Origin: Aerococcus sp.
Lineage (GTDB): Bacteria > Bacillota > Bacilli > Lactobacillales > Aerococcaceae
Direction: 5' to 3'
Assembly (NCBI GenBank): GCA_030528285.1
Contig: JAUMZE010000002.1
Span: forward strand, 37,679-94,749
DNA length: 57,071 nt
The notes below the pieces were generated by a model. It had not been told where the DNA came from and did no database searches. It saw nothing but the letters and a program-made list of their open reading frames with translations. The translations under genes were made by a program, and so were the position numbers. Every line of letters starts with the position of its first letter. Position 1 is the stretch's first letter. This document shows, one piece after another, positions 44,858-54,964 of the stretch.

Positions 44858-44912
44858 AAATCCCTCAAAAGCCTCCACTCATCTAAAGTGAGTCGAATCT
44901 TTTGGGGGATTT
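44858..44912. terminator. Terminator between pepF and spxH
   Basis: AAATCCCTCAAAAG (44858-44871) / CTTTTGGGGGATTT (44899-44912), with an inner CACT/AGTG hairpin. On the minus strand it is followed by a long T run (A run 44853-44860 on plus), so it mainly ends the spxH transcript. The rest of the 300-bp gap holds nothing recognisable. Confidence 0.8.
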
Positions 44913-45005
44913 CTGTTGAACGAGGGGAGTGGCTACAATGGGGACATCCGCCTCGAGATTAGGTTGTGGATGGATTAAACTTGAGACGTGCTCACATTCA
45001 ACCGT

Positions 45006-45710
45006 TCAATGGTATGAATGATTCGGTAGGGCGTGGAGCGGGCAGTGCGATTTCACATCGGTATCCAGCAATTCATCCGTAGAGGCTTCGAAATCATTCA
45101 AGAGGTCTTCAATGTCCGATGCGGTGATGGATTCTTCCACCTTGAGCCCGTACTTGAAGTTCAAACTATCGAAAATCACCAGGGACGGTTGCACCGTGAT
45201 ATTCATCTGGTGCGCCAGCTGCACATCTTCTTGGTAGTCCCGTTTTACGCGGTCCGAATGCAGATCCTCGAGCCACATGTCGGTATCGAGTCCATTTTCC
45301 TTGGCGATCTGTAACATGGCGTCAGTAGAATAAGGATGTTTTTCATTCACGAAATAATGTTGCATGGCCAGAAGCATCTTTCTTCCAGGCTTCTTACCTT
45401 GGAAGAGAGCGGCCTTGTATGCGAGGGCCATCTGATAAATAATCGAAAAGAGCTCATTACAAGCTTCTGTTTGGTGATAGGTACGCTGCAGTTTCTGTCG
45501 GAGTGCTTGAATACAAGGGTAGTCATGGTAACAGATCAGGCGGAAATAAACATTCGCCTTGGACTGCTCAATAAAATGTAATAATTCCTTTTCAGCTTCC
45601 AGACTCTCTTCATCAAGTGGGTTAATAAACAAGAACAGTTCAAAAAGATGTTCATGCGCACTCTTGGACGAATGAGGGGCGTAGCGGTGAACCCGTTCAT
45701 TGTCTAACAT
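45006..45710 (-). CDS. spxH: SpxH/YjbH-type ClpXP adaptor (DsbA-like fold)
   Basis: 234 residues. The thioredoxin/DsbA-like start FELFLFINPLDEESLEAEKEL matches YjbH (FVNPLCPEC-like position) but without the CxxC cysteines, as in other Lactobacillales. The cis-Pro region is VQPSLVIFD. YjbH/SpxH binds Spx and presents it to ClpXP. The C-terminus ends in a His/Cys-containing tail (KSHCPLHALPNHSYH). Follows the CYTH gene by 30 nt on the minus strand, so they form a small operon. Confidence 0.85.
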   Translation of the reverse strand: MLDNERVHRYAPHSSKSAHEHLFELFLFINPLDEESLEAEKELLHFIEQSKANVYFRLICYHDYPCIQALRQKLQRTYHQTEACNELFSIIYQMALAYKAALFQGKKPGRKMLLAMQHYFVNEKHPYSTDAMLQIAKENGLDTDMWLEDLHSDRVKRDYQEDVQLAHQMNITVQPSLVIFDSLNFKYGLKVEESITASDIEDLLNDFEASTDELLDTDVKSHCPLHALPNHSYH

Positions 45711-45740
45711 GCTATGATTCCTCCTAAAAAATAAGTGAAA

Positions 45741-46334
45741 TTAAAGATCGTACATGGCCTGATCCATCTGCATGCGTTGGATCTTATGCAGGGACGGCCG
45801 GCGTGGGATATGGTGCTCGGTTAGGAACGCTTTGAACTGGGTGAGCCCGTCATCCACTGGGAGATCTGTCTCTATTTCCAGTTCATAGTCGTTGAAGTGT
45901 TTAAACGTGCAGGCGTCGAAAACCAAGGTGGCGTGATTCATTGGGGACTCCAAACGCCGTGTCACGAAGGAACCGATCACCTGTAAATCCTTGAGGTGAA
46001 TCCCACGCTTTTGTAGCACTGTATCGACATTCTGCCCGGCCGTCAAAATTTTTGTTTCAAGGATGTGAAGTCCTTCTTCTCGGTTTAGATGGTCGGTCGT
46101 TTCAATCATCCGGTAGTCTCCCGCTTGTTCCTTGAGGGTGAGGTGGGCATATGTATCCGTCACACGGAGTCTCAACCCCATGCCCAAGTGCTTCAACAAG
46201 TGATCAGGCGTGTCAAAATACAGATTCTGTTGTACGTTCGCTGACGCTGGATCTAGATTATAAGTGGTGAGTAGTGTCTCGTACTCACTTTGACTCAATA
46301 TATTTTTAAATTCGGTTTCCACTGCTTGTGACAT
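45741..46334 (-). CDS. CYTH domain protein (YjbK-like triphosphate-binding)
   Basis: 197 residues from ATG 46334 (MSQAVETEFKN); earlier in-frame ATGs overlap or precede the SD AGGGGGA. The CYTH signature ExExK appears as ETEFK at residues 6-10, with charged beta strands such as LRLRVTDTYAHLTLKEQ (tunnel-lining Arg/Lys/Glu). The family binds or hydrolyses triphosphates with divalent metal; the substrate of YjbK proteins is not settled. In relatives a relQ gene usually lies next to it; here it does not. Confidence 0.87.
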   Translation of the reverse strand: MSQAVETEFKNILSQSEYETLLTTYNLDPASANVQQNLYFDTPDHLLKHLGMGLRLRVTDTYAHLTLKEQAGDYRMIETTDHLNREEGLHILETKILTAGQNVDTVLQKRGIHLKDLQVIGSFVTRRLESPMNHATLVFDACTFKHFNDYELEIETDLPVDDGLTQFKAFLTEHHIPRRPSLHKIQRMQMDQAMYDL

Positions 46335-46501
46335 GTACATTCCCCCTGTCTGTCTCATTTAACGTTGCTTCATTAACTTTAGTGTAGCGCAACGACTGAA
46401 AATAGGCTTGTAAAATGCTTAGTGGCAATACTTTCCCTGTGACTGATCATTTTTTATCAATTTATGAGAAAAAGTTCGCCTCTTTTTTAACGAGATGATT
46501 A

Positions 46502-46563
46502 TATAATAGAACAGGTAGTAAAGAAAAGCATCGACCCACCGCTGAGCGTTGATTTTTATGGTC
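46502..46563 (+). ncRNA. Possible short transcript (TATAAT followed by a terminator-like hairpin)
   Basis: TATAAT (46502-46507) is followed about 40 nt later by ATCGAC (46530-46535) / GTTGAT (46548-46553) and a run of T. This could make a 45-50-nt RNA with no coding capacity. The -35 is poor. The remainder of the CYTH-nadK gap (46335-46658) is AT-rich and holds only the CYTH upstream region. Confidence 0.22.
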
Positions 46564-46658
46564 TGATATTGAGGATATCTACGACGTGTTCTCGAGGACT
46601 TTTGTGTGCGCATTTTTAAGGTGTCTGTGCGCTCATTGCGATTAAAAAGTCCGTTCGG

Positions 46659-46687
46659 TTTCGAGTGGGAAGGGTCTATGCTAAAAT
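46659..46687 (+). promoter_or_regulatory. Promoter of nadK-rluD-mgtE
   Basis: TTTCGA (46659-46664), 17 bp, TAAAAT (46682-46687) with TGC in front; the extended -10 TGCTAAAAT is identical to that of trpS. Confidence 0.65.
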
Positions 46688-46722
46688 TGATCGTGTTTCA
46701 AAGAAAAAGGATGGAGTGACCT

Positions 46723-47550
46723 ATGAAATATGCGATTGTAACGAGTGAAACTGCGCATTCCCTAAGCATTAAGCATCGGCTACAGTCTGCGTTGACGTCT
46801 AAGCGATTTACATATGATGAGAAACATCCGCATTTCGTGATTACGATTGGAGGCGATGGCACCCTGCTCAAGGCGTTCCATCAATATGCGGATCAACTGG
46901 ATCATGTGCTGTTCAGTAGTGTGCATACGGGACATTTGGGGTTTTATACGGACTGGCTGGAGGATGAGCTGGACGAATTAATTGCGTCGCTTGCCCATGA
47001 TCCCGCTGATTGTGTGGAGTATCCGCTCCTCAAGGTGACGCTACGCCATCTGAATGGGGACAAACATTCCTATCTCGCACTGAACGAGGCCACGGTTCGG
47101 CGCTACGAGGGCACGATGACGGCAGAAGTTTTCATCCAGAACCGCCATTTCGAGCTGTTCAAGGGGGACGGGCTCTGTGTATCTACCCCGACTGGATCGA
47201 CTGGCCTCAATAAATCACTCGGGGGTGCGGTGATTCATCCGAGTCTGGATACGCTCCAGATGACTGAGATTGCCTCCCTCAATAATCGGGTGTACCGCTC
47301 GATCTCCAGTCCCATCCTCATCGGCAGCAAGGAATGGATCGATGTTGAGATCAATCCCGTGGACCAGAGTGGAGTCTTCATGACGCTCGATCAACACAAT
47401 TTCCCGATTGACGAGATACACCGCGTTCATTTCGAGATTGCGAGTGAGCGGGCGAAATTTGCCTTGTACCGCCATACGCATTTCTGGGACCGCGTGGAGC
47501 AGTCATTTATCGGGAGTAGTGATCACGCGAAGAATCAGCAGAACGAATAG
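46723..47550 (+). CDS. nadK: NAD kinase
   Basis: 275 residues. GGDGT at 43-47 (ITIGGDGTLLKAF), the NE-motif LNEATVRR and STPTGSTGLNKSLGGAVIHP. It phosphorylates NAD to NADP. First gene of a co-directional group with rluD (63-nt gap) and mgtE (23-nt gap), as in the yjbN-yjbO order of Bacillus. Confidence 0.96.
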   Translation: MKYAIVTSETAHSLSIKHRLQSALTSKRFTYDEKHPHFVITIGGDGTLLKAFHQYADQLDHVLFSSVHTGHLGFYTDWLEDELDELIASLAHDPADCVEYPLLKVTLRHLNGDKHSYLALNEATVRRYEGTMTAEVFIQNRHFELFKGDGLCVSTPTGSTGLNKSLGGAVIHPSLDTLQMTEIASLNNRVYRSISSPILIGSKEWIDVEINPVDQSGVFMTLDQHNFPIDEIHRVHFEIASERAKFALYRHTHFWDRVEQSFIGSSDHAKNQQNE

Positions 47551-47613
47551 AAACTAAGGGAGACGAATCAAATCAGTAGCATCAGTCAGGCTTAACTAGA
47601 AGGAGGGGTGTCA

Positions 47614-48522
47614 ATGGAATTTCAATGGCGTGCGCACCAATCGATGTATGTCCGTAGTTTCCTCAAGGGACGTGGGATTTCCCGGCGCCTCTTGAATCAA
47701 ATCAAATACCATGGGGGAAAAATTATCGTTAATGGGCACCCCGAAACCGTGAAATATACGCTCCAAGTGGGAGATATCGTCCAAGTGACCCTCCCGCCCG
47801 AACAAGATACCAGTGTTTTGGCGTTTGATCATGGGGAACTGCCGGTGCTCTATGAGGATGATCATTACCTCATCATCAATAAGCCTCCGGGATTGACGTC
47901 GATTCCGGTGTATTATGATGACACGAATTCCATCGCCAATTGGGTGAAAGCCTACTATGAATCTCACCACTACGAGAACCAGGTGATTCATATTGTGACG
48001 CGATTGGACCGCTTGACGAGTGGGGGGATGGTGATTGCTAAACACCGCTTTGCCCACACGCTATTGGAGGATTTGATGTTGGCAGGAGATGTGACGAAAG
48101 TATATACGGCTTATACGAATCATCCCGTATCCTCAGATAAACATGGCTGGATTGAGGCCCCGATCGGACGCAAAGACGGGTCCATCATTGAACGCTGTGT
48201 GACGCCCGCGGGTAAACCGGCCAAAACGGAATACTGGATGGAGGAAAAATTGAAATCTGATCTATACCAGTACCGTGTTCAGATTCATACTGGGCGCACT
48301 CACCAGATCCGGGTTCATTTCGCGCATCAGGGGGCACCATTAGTCGGAGATACCCTCTATGGTGGCAACGCGCGTCCGCCACTTAATCGGCAGGCCCTCC
48401 ACTGCTGCTCTCTTAGTTTCACCCACCCCATCACACGGGAGGCCCTCCACATCACGGCACCATTGAGTAGCGATATACGAGAGTGGCTTCAAACCGAGGG
48501 AGTCACTATCCTCAAACAATAA
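47614..48522 (+). CDS. RluA/RluD-family pseudouridine synthase
   Basis: 302 residues from ATG 47614, 6 nt after AAGGAGG. An N-terminal S4-like RNA-binding segment (about 15-80) precedes the catalytic domain with HIVTRLDRLTSGG (catalytic Asp) and the late HTGRTHQIRVHFAHQGAPLVGDTLYGG motif. The family isomerises uridine in rRNA or tRNA. YjbO orthologues are often called RluD, but the exact site cannot be told from sequence. Confidence 0.92.
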   Translation: MEFQWRAHQSMYVRSFLKGRGISRRLLNQIKYHGGKIIVNGHPETVKYTLQVGDIVQVTLPPEQDTSVLAFDHGELPVLYEDDHYLIINKPPGLTSIPVYYDDTNSIANWVKAYYESHHYENQVIHIVTRLDRLTSGGMVIAKHRFAHTLLEDLMLAGDVTKVYTAYTNHPVSSDKHGWIEAPIGRKDGSIIERCVTPAGKPAKTEYWMEEKLKSDLYQYRVQIHTGRTHQIRVHFAHQGAPLVGDTLYGGNARPPLNRQALHCCSLSFTHPITREALHITAPLSSDIREWLQTEGVTILKQ

Positions 48523-48545
48523 AATAAATAGATAGGAGGTGGATT

Positions 48546-49976
48546 ATGTCTAATCCTAACAATCCAAAAGATATGATCACCAAACCGAAGAATGCTTTTG
48601 ACCAGCTGGATGATGATCATGAACTCACTGAAGAAGAATTATTTGAACGGGTCGAGACCTTTATCGATGCGCATAATAGGGAGGCGTTCCGGCTAGAGTT
48701 CTTGGAGAACCATACGTATGTGCAGGCGCAGATGTATCTGAAATTCACCCGTGAACAGCGAAAGGTCGTCAACAGTTTCCTCACGCCTAAGGAATTGGCG
48801 GCCCTGTTCGATACCCTTGATGAAGATGATATTGATGACATCGTAACATTCCTCGGGCGGATGAGCGATATGGTGGCGGCGAGTCTGTTGGCGAATATGT
48901 ATCGAGATAACGCGGCCGATATCCTCAACCGTCTCCCCCTCGGCAAGGCGCGCGTGTATCTGCGTTTGATGCCAAAAATGCATGCGGACGAATTGAAAAC
49001 CTTGATGACATACGAGGAAAATACGGCCGGGTCTATTATGACAACCGACTTTATCTCATTGAAGGCGAATCAAACCATCAAATCCGCAATGACTCTCGTG
49101 CGTTCCAAGGCGCAGACGGCTGAAACCATCTACTACCTCTATGTGGTGGATGATGATGATCGCCTGGTCGGGGTATTGACATTGAGAGATATGATGGTGG
49201 CGGATGGCAATGATTTTGTGTCCGATTTGATGAGTGAACGTGTCGTGACCGTCGATGCCTCCGAAGACCAGGAAGTCGTGGCCCAGACGATCCGCGACTA
49301 TGACTTCGTGGCGTTACCGGTCACTGAGACAACGGGCGAACTCGTCGGGATCGTCACGGTTGACGACGTGCTGGACGTTATGGACGAAGAAGCGGCAGAA
49401 GATTACTCCGGTTTGGCTGGGGTTGACGTTGATGAAGTCCATGAATCTCCCGTCAAAGCAGCGCGCAGCCGTCTCCCATGGCTGATTACACTGTTGTTCC
49501 TGGGAATGGGGACGTCGACGTTGATCAGTCAATTTGAGAGTATGATTTCTGAAGTGGCGACCCTCTCCCTGTTTATTACATTGGTGACGGGGACGGCCGG
49601 GAATGCGGGAACCCAATCACTCGCGGTGGCCGTGCGTCGCCTCTCACTGCCTGATGATGAATCCACGAATCTGTTAGCCATTATTATCCGTGAAATTTCG
49701 ACGGGGCTCGTGAGTGGGGCAGTGACGGGGGGTACGATCTTCTTGATTGTGACGATCTGGCAGCGCAACCTCGCATTGGCAGGAGTAGTCGGGATTGCGA
49801 TGCTCTGCGCAATTACCGTCGCGAACCTTGCCGGGAGTTTGGTGCCAATCTTGATGGACCGCCTCGGATTTGACCCCGCTGTCGCATCCGGGCCATTCAT
49901 TACTACCATGTCCGACTTGACGAGTGTGTTAATCTATTTCACCGTGGCCTCTCAGTTCCTGCCACTCCTGAAATAA
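48546..49976 (+). CDS. mgtE: Magnesium transporter MgtE
   Basis: 476 residues. Cytosolic MgtE N-domain (about 20-135), a pair of CBS domains (about 140-265, with GSIMTTDFISL and GIVTVDDVLDVMDEEAAED), a plug helix, and five membrane segments (about 300-476) with TLVTGTAGNAGTQSLAVAVR, the pore signature. Cytosolic Mg gates the channel through the CBS domains. 23 nt after rluD with SD AGGAGGTGG. Confidence 0.95.
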   Translation: MSNPNNPKDMITKPKNAFDQLDDDHELTEEELFERVETFIDAHNREAFRLEFLENHTYVQAQMYLKFTREQRKVVNSFLTPKELAALFDTLDEDDIDDIVTFLGRMSDMVAASLLANMYRDNAADILNRLPLGKARVYLRLMPKMHADELKTLMTYEENTAGSIMTTDFISLKANQTIKSAMTLVRSKAQTAETIYYLYVVDDDDRLVGVLTLRDMMVADGNDFVSDLMSERVVTVDASEDQEVVAQTIRDYDFVALPVTETTGELVGIVTVDDVLDVMDEEAAEDYSGLAGVDVDEVHESPVKAARSRLPWLITLLFLGMGTSTLISQFESMISEVATLSLFITLVTGTAGNAGTQSLAVAVRRLSLPDDESTNLLAIIIREISTGLVSGAVTGGTIFLIVTIWQRNLALAGVVGIAMLCAITVANLAGSLVPILMDRLGFDPAVASGPFITTMSDLTSVLIYFTVASQFLPLLK

Positions 49977-50007
49977 TAAAAGTAATAAATATCACATATG
50001 GAGAAAG

Positions 50008-50036
50008 ACCTCATTTCGCAAAAAATGAGGTTTTTT
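50008..50036 (+). terminator. Terminator after mgtE
   Basis: ACCTCATTT (50008-50016) / AAATGAGGT (50023-50031) followed by TTTTT. The next 290 bp (50037-50326) are AT-rich without a gene or recognisable element. Confidence 0.9.
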
Positions 50037-50326
50037 CGTGCATTGTGGTGAAAGCGGTCGCGTCGACAAATAATGAAATAAGGGACGTTGTTTTTCGGAG
50101 GACAGCACATTTATTGTTATCAGTGAAACTGGTTGCTTCTATATTATATATGTTTTAAGAAACAGTGAGCGTTCGTACATATTGTGTGAGAGAGTGAGTA
50201 CTCGAAGGTGTTAAGGAATGATTGATGAACAAAAGAGAGAATCTAGGGGATAGTGAGCGAGTAACGGGTTATTAGTTATAGCATCATCTCTCATTTCTAA
50301 AATCCAAGCAAATAAAGCAGGATTCG

Positions 50327-50356
50327 TCGACAAGGCCAGTGTGTTTCTGCTACAAT
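50327..50356 (+). promoter_or_regulatory. Promoter of prfC
   Basis: TCGACA (50327-50332), 18 bp, TACAAT (50351-50356) with TGC in front. A second -10, TATAAT (50385-50390), lies 29 bp downstream, so there may be two starts. Confidence 0.6.
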
Positions 50357-50458
50357 GCTGAAATGACGCCCTCAATTTTCAGGGTATAATGAAGCGAGAG
50401 TGGGCGACGCTAGATAGCGGATACAAGTGACCTACACCCATTCTCAGGAGGAAGAGCT

Positions 50459-52030
50459 ATGACATTAAAACAAGAAATTGATAAAAGGCGGACATTCGCG
50501 ATTATTTCTCACCCGGACGCCGGGAAGACGACCATCACGGAGCAACTCCTGCTCTATTCCGGTGCGATTCGCCAAGCCGGAACCGTCAAAGGGAGAAAAA
50601 CCGGGAAATACGCCAAATCTGATTGGATGGAAATCGAGAAGCAACGTGGGATTTCCGTCACGAGTTCCGTGATGCAGGTGGACTATGACGGCTACCAGAT
50701 CAATATCGTGGATACTCCGGGGCACGAGGATTTCTCAGAAGACACGTACCGGACCTTGATGGCAGTAGATAGTGCGGTGATGGTGATCGATTCCGCCAAG
50801 GGAATTGAACCGCAGACCAAGCGCTTGTTTGAGGTTGCAAGTAAACGTGGCATTCCGATCTTTACCTTCATGAATAAGTTGGACCGTGAAGGACGCGACC
50901 CGCTCGAGTTGATTGCGGAGTTGGAGGACGTATTAGGAATTGACGCCTACGCGATGAATTGGCCCATGGGTTCAGGCAAGACGCTCGAGGGCTTGTATGA
51001 CCGTTACAATCACCGTCTCGAACTCACCCACCCAGAGGAGAACGACGATAACGACTTTCTCCCGCTCAATGATGAGGGGGAGGTCGATGGTGATTACGCG
51101 GTTCAACAAACTGGGGTCTACCAGGAAGCCATGGAGAATGCGCTCCTTTTAGATGAAGCAGGGAATGACTTTGACGTCGACGCGATCAAATCTGGGCAGT
51201 TAACACCGGTCTTTTTCGGATCAGCATTGACAGGATTTGGGGTTCAGACCTTCCTCGATTCATTCGTTGATTATGCGCCGTCCCCACAACCAGAAACCAC
51301 CGTGGATGGCGATGTGATTGCGCCCGACGATGACGAACTCACCGGTTTCATCTTCAAAATTCAGGCCAACATGGATCCACATCACCGCGACCGCATTGCG
51401 TTTGTGCGTCTATGTTCCGGTCAATTCGAGGAGGGCATGGAGGTCAAAATCGCCCGCACCGATAAGAAAATCCGCCTCAATAACACCACCCGTTTCATGG
51501 CCGACAGCCGAAAGAACGCCGATGCAGCTGTGGCGGGGGACATTATTGGGTTATATGATACCGGGAATTTCCAGATCTCGGATTCGATTTTCAGCGGGAA
51601 ACAGGCCGTGACATTTGAGCCACTACCACATTTCACGCCGGAGATTTTCATGAAAGTCTCGCCAAAAAACGTCATGAAGCAGAAGTCATTCCATAAAGGG
51701 ATGGAGCAGCTCGTCCAAGAAGGGGCGATCCAGCTGTATCGGACCTGGCACACGGAGGAATATATTCTGGGGGCAGTGGGGCAACTCCAATTCGAGGTGT
51801 TCCAGTACCGCCTGTTGAACGAATATCACTCAGAGGTTGATATGCAGCCGCTGGGACGGAAAATTGCGCGCTGGATCAAGGAGGATGACCTCGACCCAAG
51901 CATGTCCTCATCTAGAAATCTGCTCTGCCGCGATCGGTTTGGACAACCTGTGTTCCTGTTCGAGAATGAGTTTGCGGAAAACTGGTTCAAACAGAAATAT
52001 CCAGAGATTGAATTGGAGACCTTGCTCTAG
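50459..52030 (+). CDS. prfC: Peptide chain release factor 3
   Basis: 523 residues. GTPase G1 [13 protein letters not shown]3 [15 protein letters not shown]4 NKLDREGRD; the RF3-specific LDRE and the C-terminal [14 protein letters not shown] segment separate it from EF-G. RF3 recycles RF1/RF2 from the ribosome after termination. SD AGGAGGAAG. The DUF4230 gene starts 10 nt after its stop. Confidence 0.97.
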   Translation: MTLKQEIDKRRTFAIISHPDAGKTTITEQLLLYSGAIRQAGTVKGRKTGKYAKSDWMEIEKQRGISVTSSVMQVDYDGYQINIVDTPGHEDFSEDTYRTLMAVDSAVMVIDSAKGIEPQTKRLFEVASKRGIPIFTFMNKLDREGRDPLELIAELEDVLGIDAYAMNWPMGSGKTLEGLYDRYNHRLELTHPEENDDNDFLPLNDEGEVDGDYAVQQTGVYQEAMENALLLDEAGNDFDVDAIKSGQLTPVFFGSALTGFGVQTFLDSFVDYAPSPQPETTVDGDVIAPDDDELTGFIFKIQANMDPHHRDRIAFVRLCSGQFEEGMEVKIARTDKKIRLNNTTRFMADSRKNADAAVAGDIIGLYDTGNFQISDSIFSGKQAVTFEPLPHFTPEIFMKVSPKNVMKQKSFHKGMEQLVQEGAIQLYRTWHTEEYILGAVGQLQFEVFQYRLLNEYHSEVDMQPLGRKIARWIKEDDLDPSMSSSRNLLCRDRFGQPVFLFENEFAENWFKQKYPEIELETLL

Positions 52031-52040
52031 GAGGAGAAAC

Positions 52041-52649
52041 ATGAGAAGAATACATTGGAAACGGTGGCTGCTGTTACTCGTTGCGGTCGTTGTGCTCGTC
52101 GGCGGGGCGTATGGTGTTGGGCGGTTCACCCAGTCAGAGAGTGAACCGAAAATCACCAGCGAACTCGTCGGGAACCGCATCGAGAGCGCCCAGGAACTCG
52201 TCACCACGAAATACTATTACACGAATACTGCCTCGTACGAGAATACGCGTGACTTCTACGGGTGGAAGATCCCATTCACCACGAAGACCTTCCTCGTGAC
52301 CTATGACGGGGTGATTAACGCCGGCGTCGACCTCAAGAATATGTCCGTTGACGTCAACCAGGACAAGAAGACGATTGATATCACCTTGCTGGAGCCAAAA
52401 ATTCTCTCCCACGAGATGGATGAGAACTCACTCAAGGTGTTCGATGAGAAAGACTCGCTTTTTAACTCGATCAAGATCTCTGATTACACCGGCTTTGAGA
52501 AGGATCAGAAACAACAAGCCGAGAAGAAAGCGCTGGACCGCGGTTTACTCACCGAAGCGAAGAAACAAGCACAAACCGCTATCACGTCTCTCCTCGCTAA
52601 GGATAGTGACATCAAGGACAATTACACCGTGAATGTGAACTTCAAGTAG
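52041..52649 (+). CDS. DUF4230 membrane-anchored protein
   Basis: 202 residues from ATG 52041, 7 nt after GGAGGAG. One N-terminal membrane helix (about 9-27) with flanking RRIHWKR, so it is an inside-anchored protein with an outer domain. The domain has the DUF4230 pattern: an N-part with LVTTKYYYTNTASYEN, then FLVTYDGVINAGVDLKNMSVDVN and IDITLLEPKILSHEMDENS, and a C-terminal helix KQAEKKALDRGLLTEAKKQAQTAI. Function unknown. Co-transcribed with prfC; the pairing has no obvious functional meaning. Confidence 0.85.
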   Translation: MRRIHWKRWLLLLVAVVVLVGGAYGVGRFTQSESEPKITSELVGNRIESAQELVTTKYYYTNTASYENTRDFYGWKIPFTTKTFLVTYDGVINAGVDLKNMSVDVNQDKKTIDITLLEPKILSHEMDENSLKVFDEKDSLFNSIKISDYTGFEKDQKQQAEKKALDRGLLTEAKKQAQTAITSLLAKDSDIKDNYTVNVNFK

Positions 52650-52710
52650 GAGCGGACCTGAGAGCGCAGCACGTGCATAGACCCGTGCAGCAAAATAGCG
52701 ACAAGCAGAG

Positions 52711-52748
52711 CGATCACGGACGTTGGAGCGAACGGCTGTGGTCGTTTA
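52711..52748 (+). terminator. Probable terminator after the DUF4230 gene
   Basis: CGATCAC (52711-52717) / GTGGTCG (52738-52744) with one G-U pair, followed by TTTATT. Confidence 0.5.
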
Positions 52749-52772
52749 TTGTGCGTTGCCTCTTCAAAACTT

Positions 52773-52787
52773 ATGAAAATGTTTCCT
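52773..52787 (+). promoter_or_regulatory. Candidate cre (CcpA) site upstream of the phospho-beta-glucosidase pseudogene
   Basis: ATGAAAATGTTTCCT matches WTGNAANCGNWNNCW at 14 of 15 positions (T for the central C). It lies upstream of a TGCTACCAT extended -10 (52810-52818). Catabolite control is expected for a beta-glucoside gene. Confidence 0.5.
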
Positions 52788-52794
52788 TAGCTAG

Positions 52795-54292
<1,498 letters not shown>

Positions 54293-54822
54293 AGGACACG
54301 CACGCATATAAACACATGAGGACTCCCGCAGAAAAGCAGTGTCTGTGCTCCTTCTATGTATTTAAGCTAGATAAAAGAGCAATGTAAAAGCGACTTTGTG
54401 AACAAAATATGAAAATTTATTGACTTCCAGAAACGAACTCTTTTAGATTAATTTTTGGTGGTCGATGCATTTTTTTGCTCCATTATGAGTTGAAAAATAA
54501 ATTATTGTATCCCTGTGGTGAAAAGGGCTGTATGTAACAAAAGAATACAAGCAACATAATAAAAAGATGAACTTCATTACATTGAAATTTTGTTGATTTG
54601 TCGCGAACTTTGATAGCTATAACGCTCGATGGACACTTTTCTTATTTATTTCAGTGATTATTGACGGCGATACTATGTACAAAAAGTGCACTTTTTTTTT
54701 TTATTCGTCATTAACACCTTTGAAGCACCAAAATCCTTTATCTTTATGGGGTTTTACTGTTTTTCACTTTGCACTTTTTAAAATCTATTTAAATCAATCA
54801 GTGATTTTTTGATCGTTACCCC
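54293..54822. other. Long AT-rich intergenic region without a gene
   Basis: About 530 bp, markedly AT-rich, with many homopolymer runs. It includes AAAAAG-TGCA-CTTTTT (54680-54695) followed by a T run, a weak terminator-like palindrome. No ORF with an SD was seen on either strand. It may act as an insulating or regulatory region upstream of the adhesin gene. Confidence 0.5.
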
Positions 54823-54850
54823 TTGCGATCTCGCCGATGCTCAATATGAT
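54823..54850 (+). promoter_or_regulatory. Promoter of the YSIRK adhesin gene
   Basis: TTGCGA (54823-54828), 16 bp, TATGAT (54845-54850). The leader of about 105 nt contains GATTTA...TAAATC and GTGCCA...TGGCAC dyads (54884-54930) before SD GAGGAGGA. Confidence 0.55.
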
Positions 54851-54964
54851 GTGAATAATGAATGAATAATTCAGGGATGTTGATTTAGGAATGCGTGCCA
54901 CCAGTCATTAAATCAGCATTCGATTGGCACTACATGATGTCACACAAAAAGAGGAGGAATTTCT

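Noticed and set aside
46419-46613. Minus-strand 64-residue frame upstream of nadK
   Set aside because: No SD, a Lys/Arg/Tyr-rich composition typical of translated AT-rich non-coding DNA, and it crosses the nadK upstream region.
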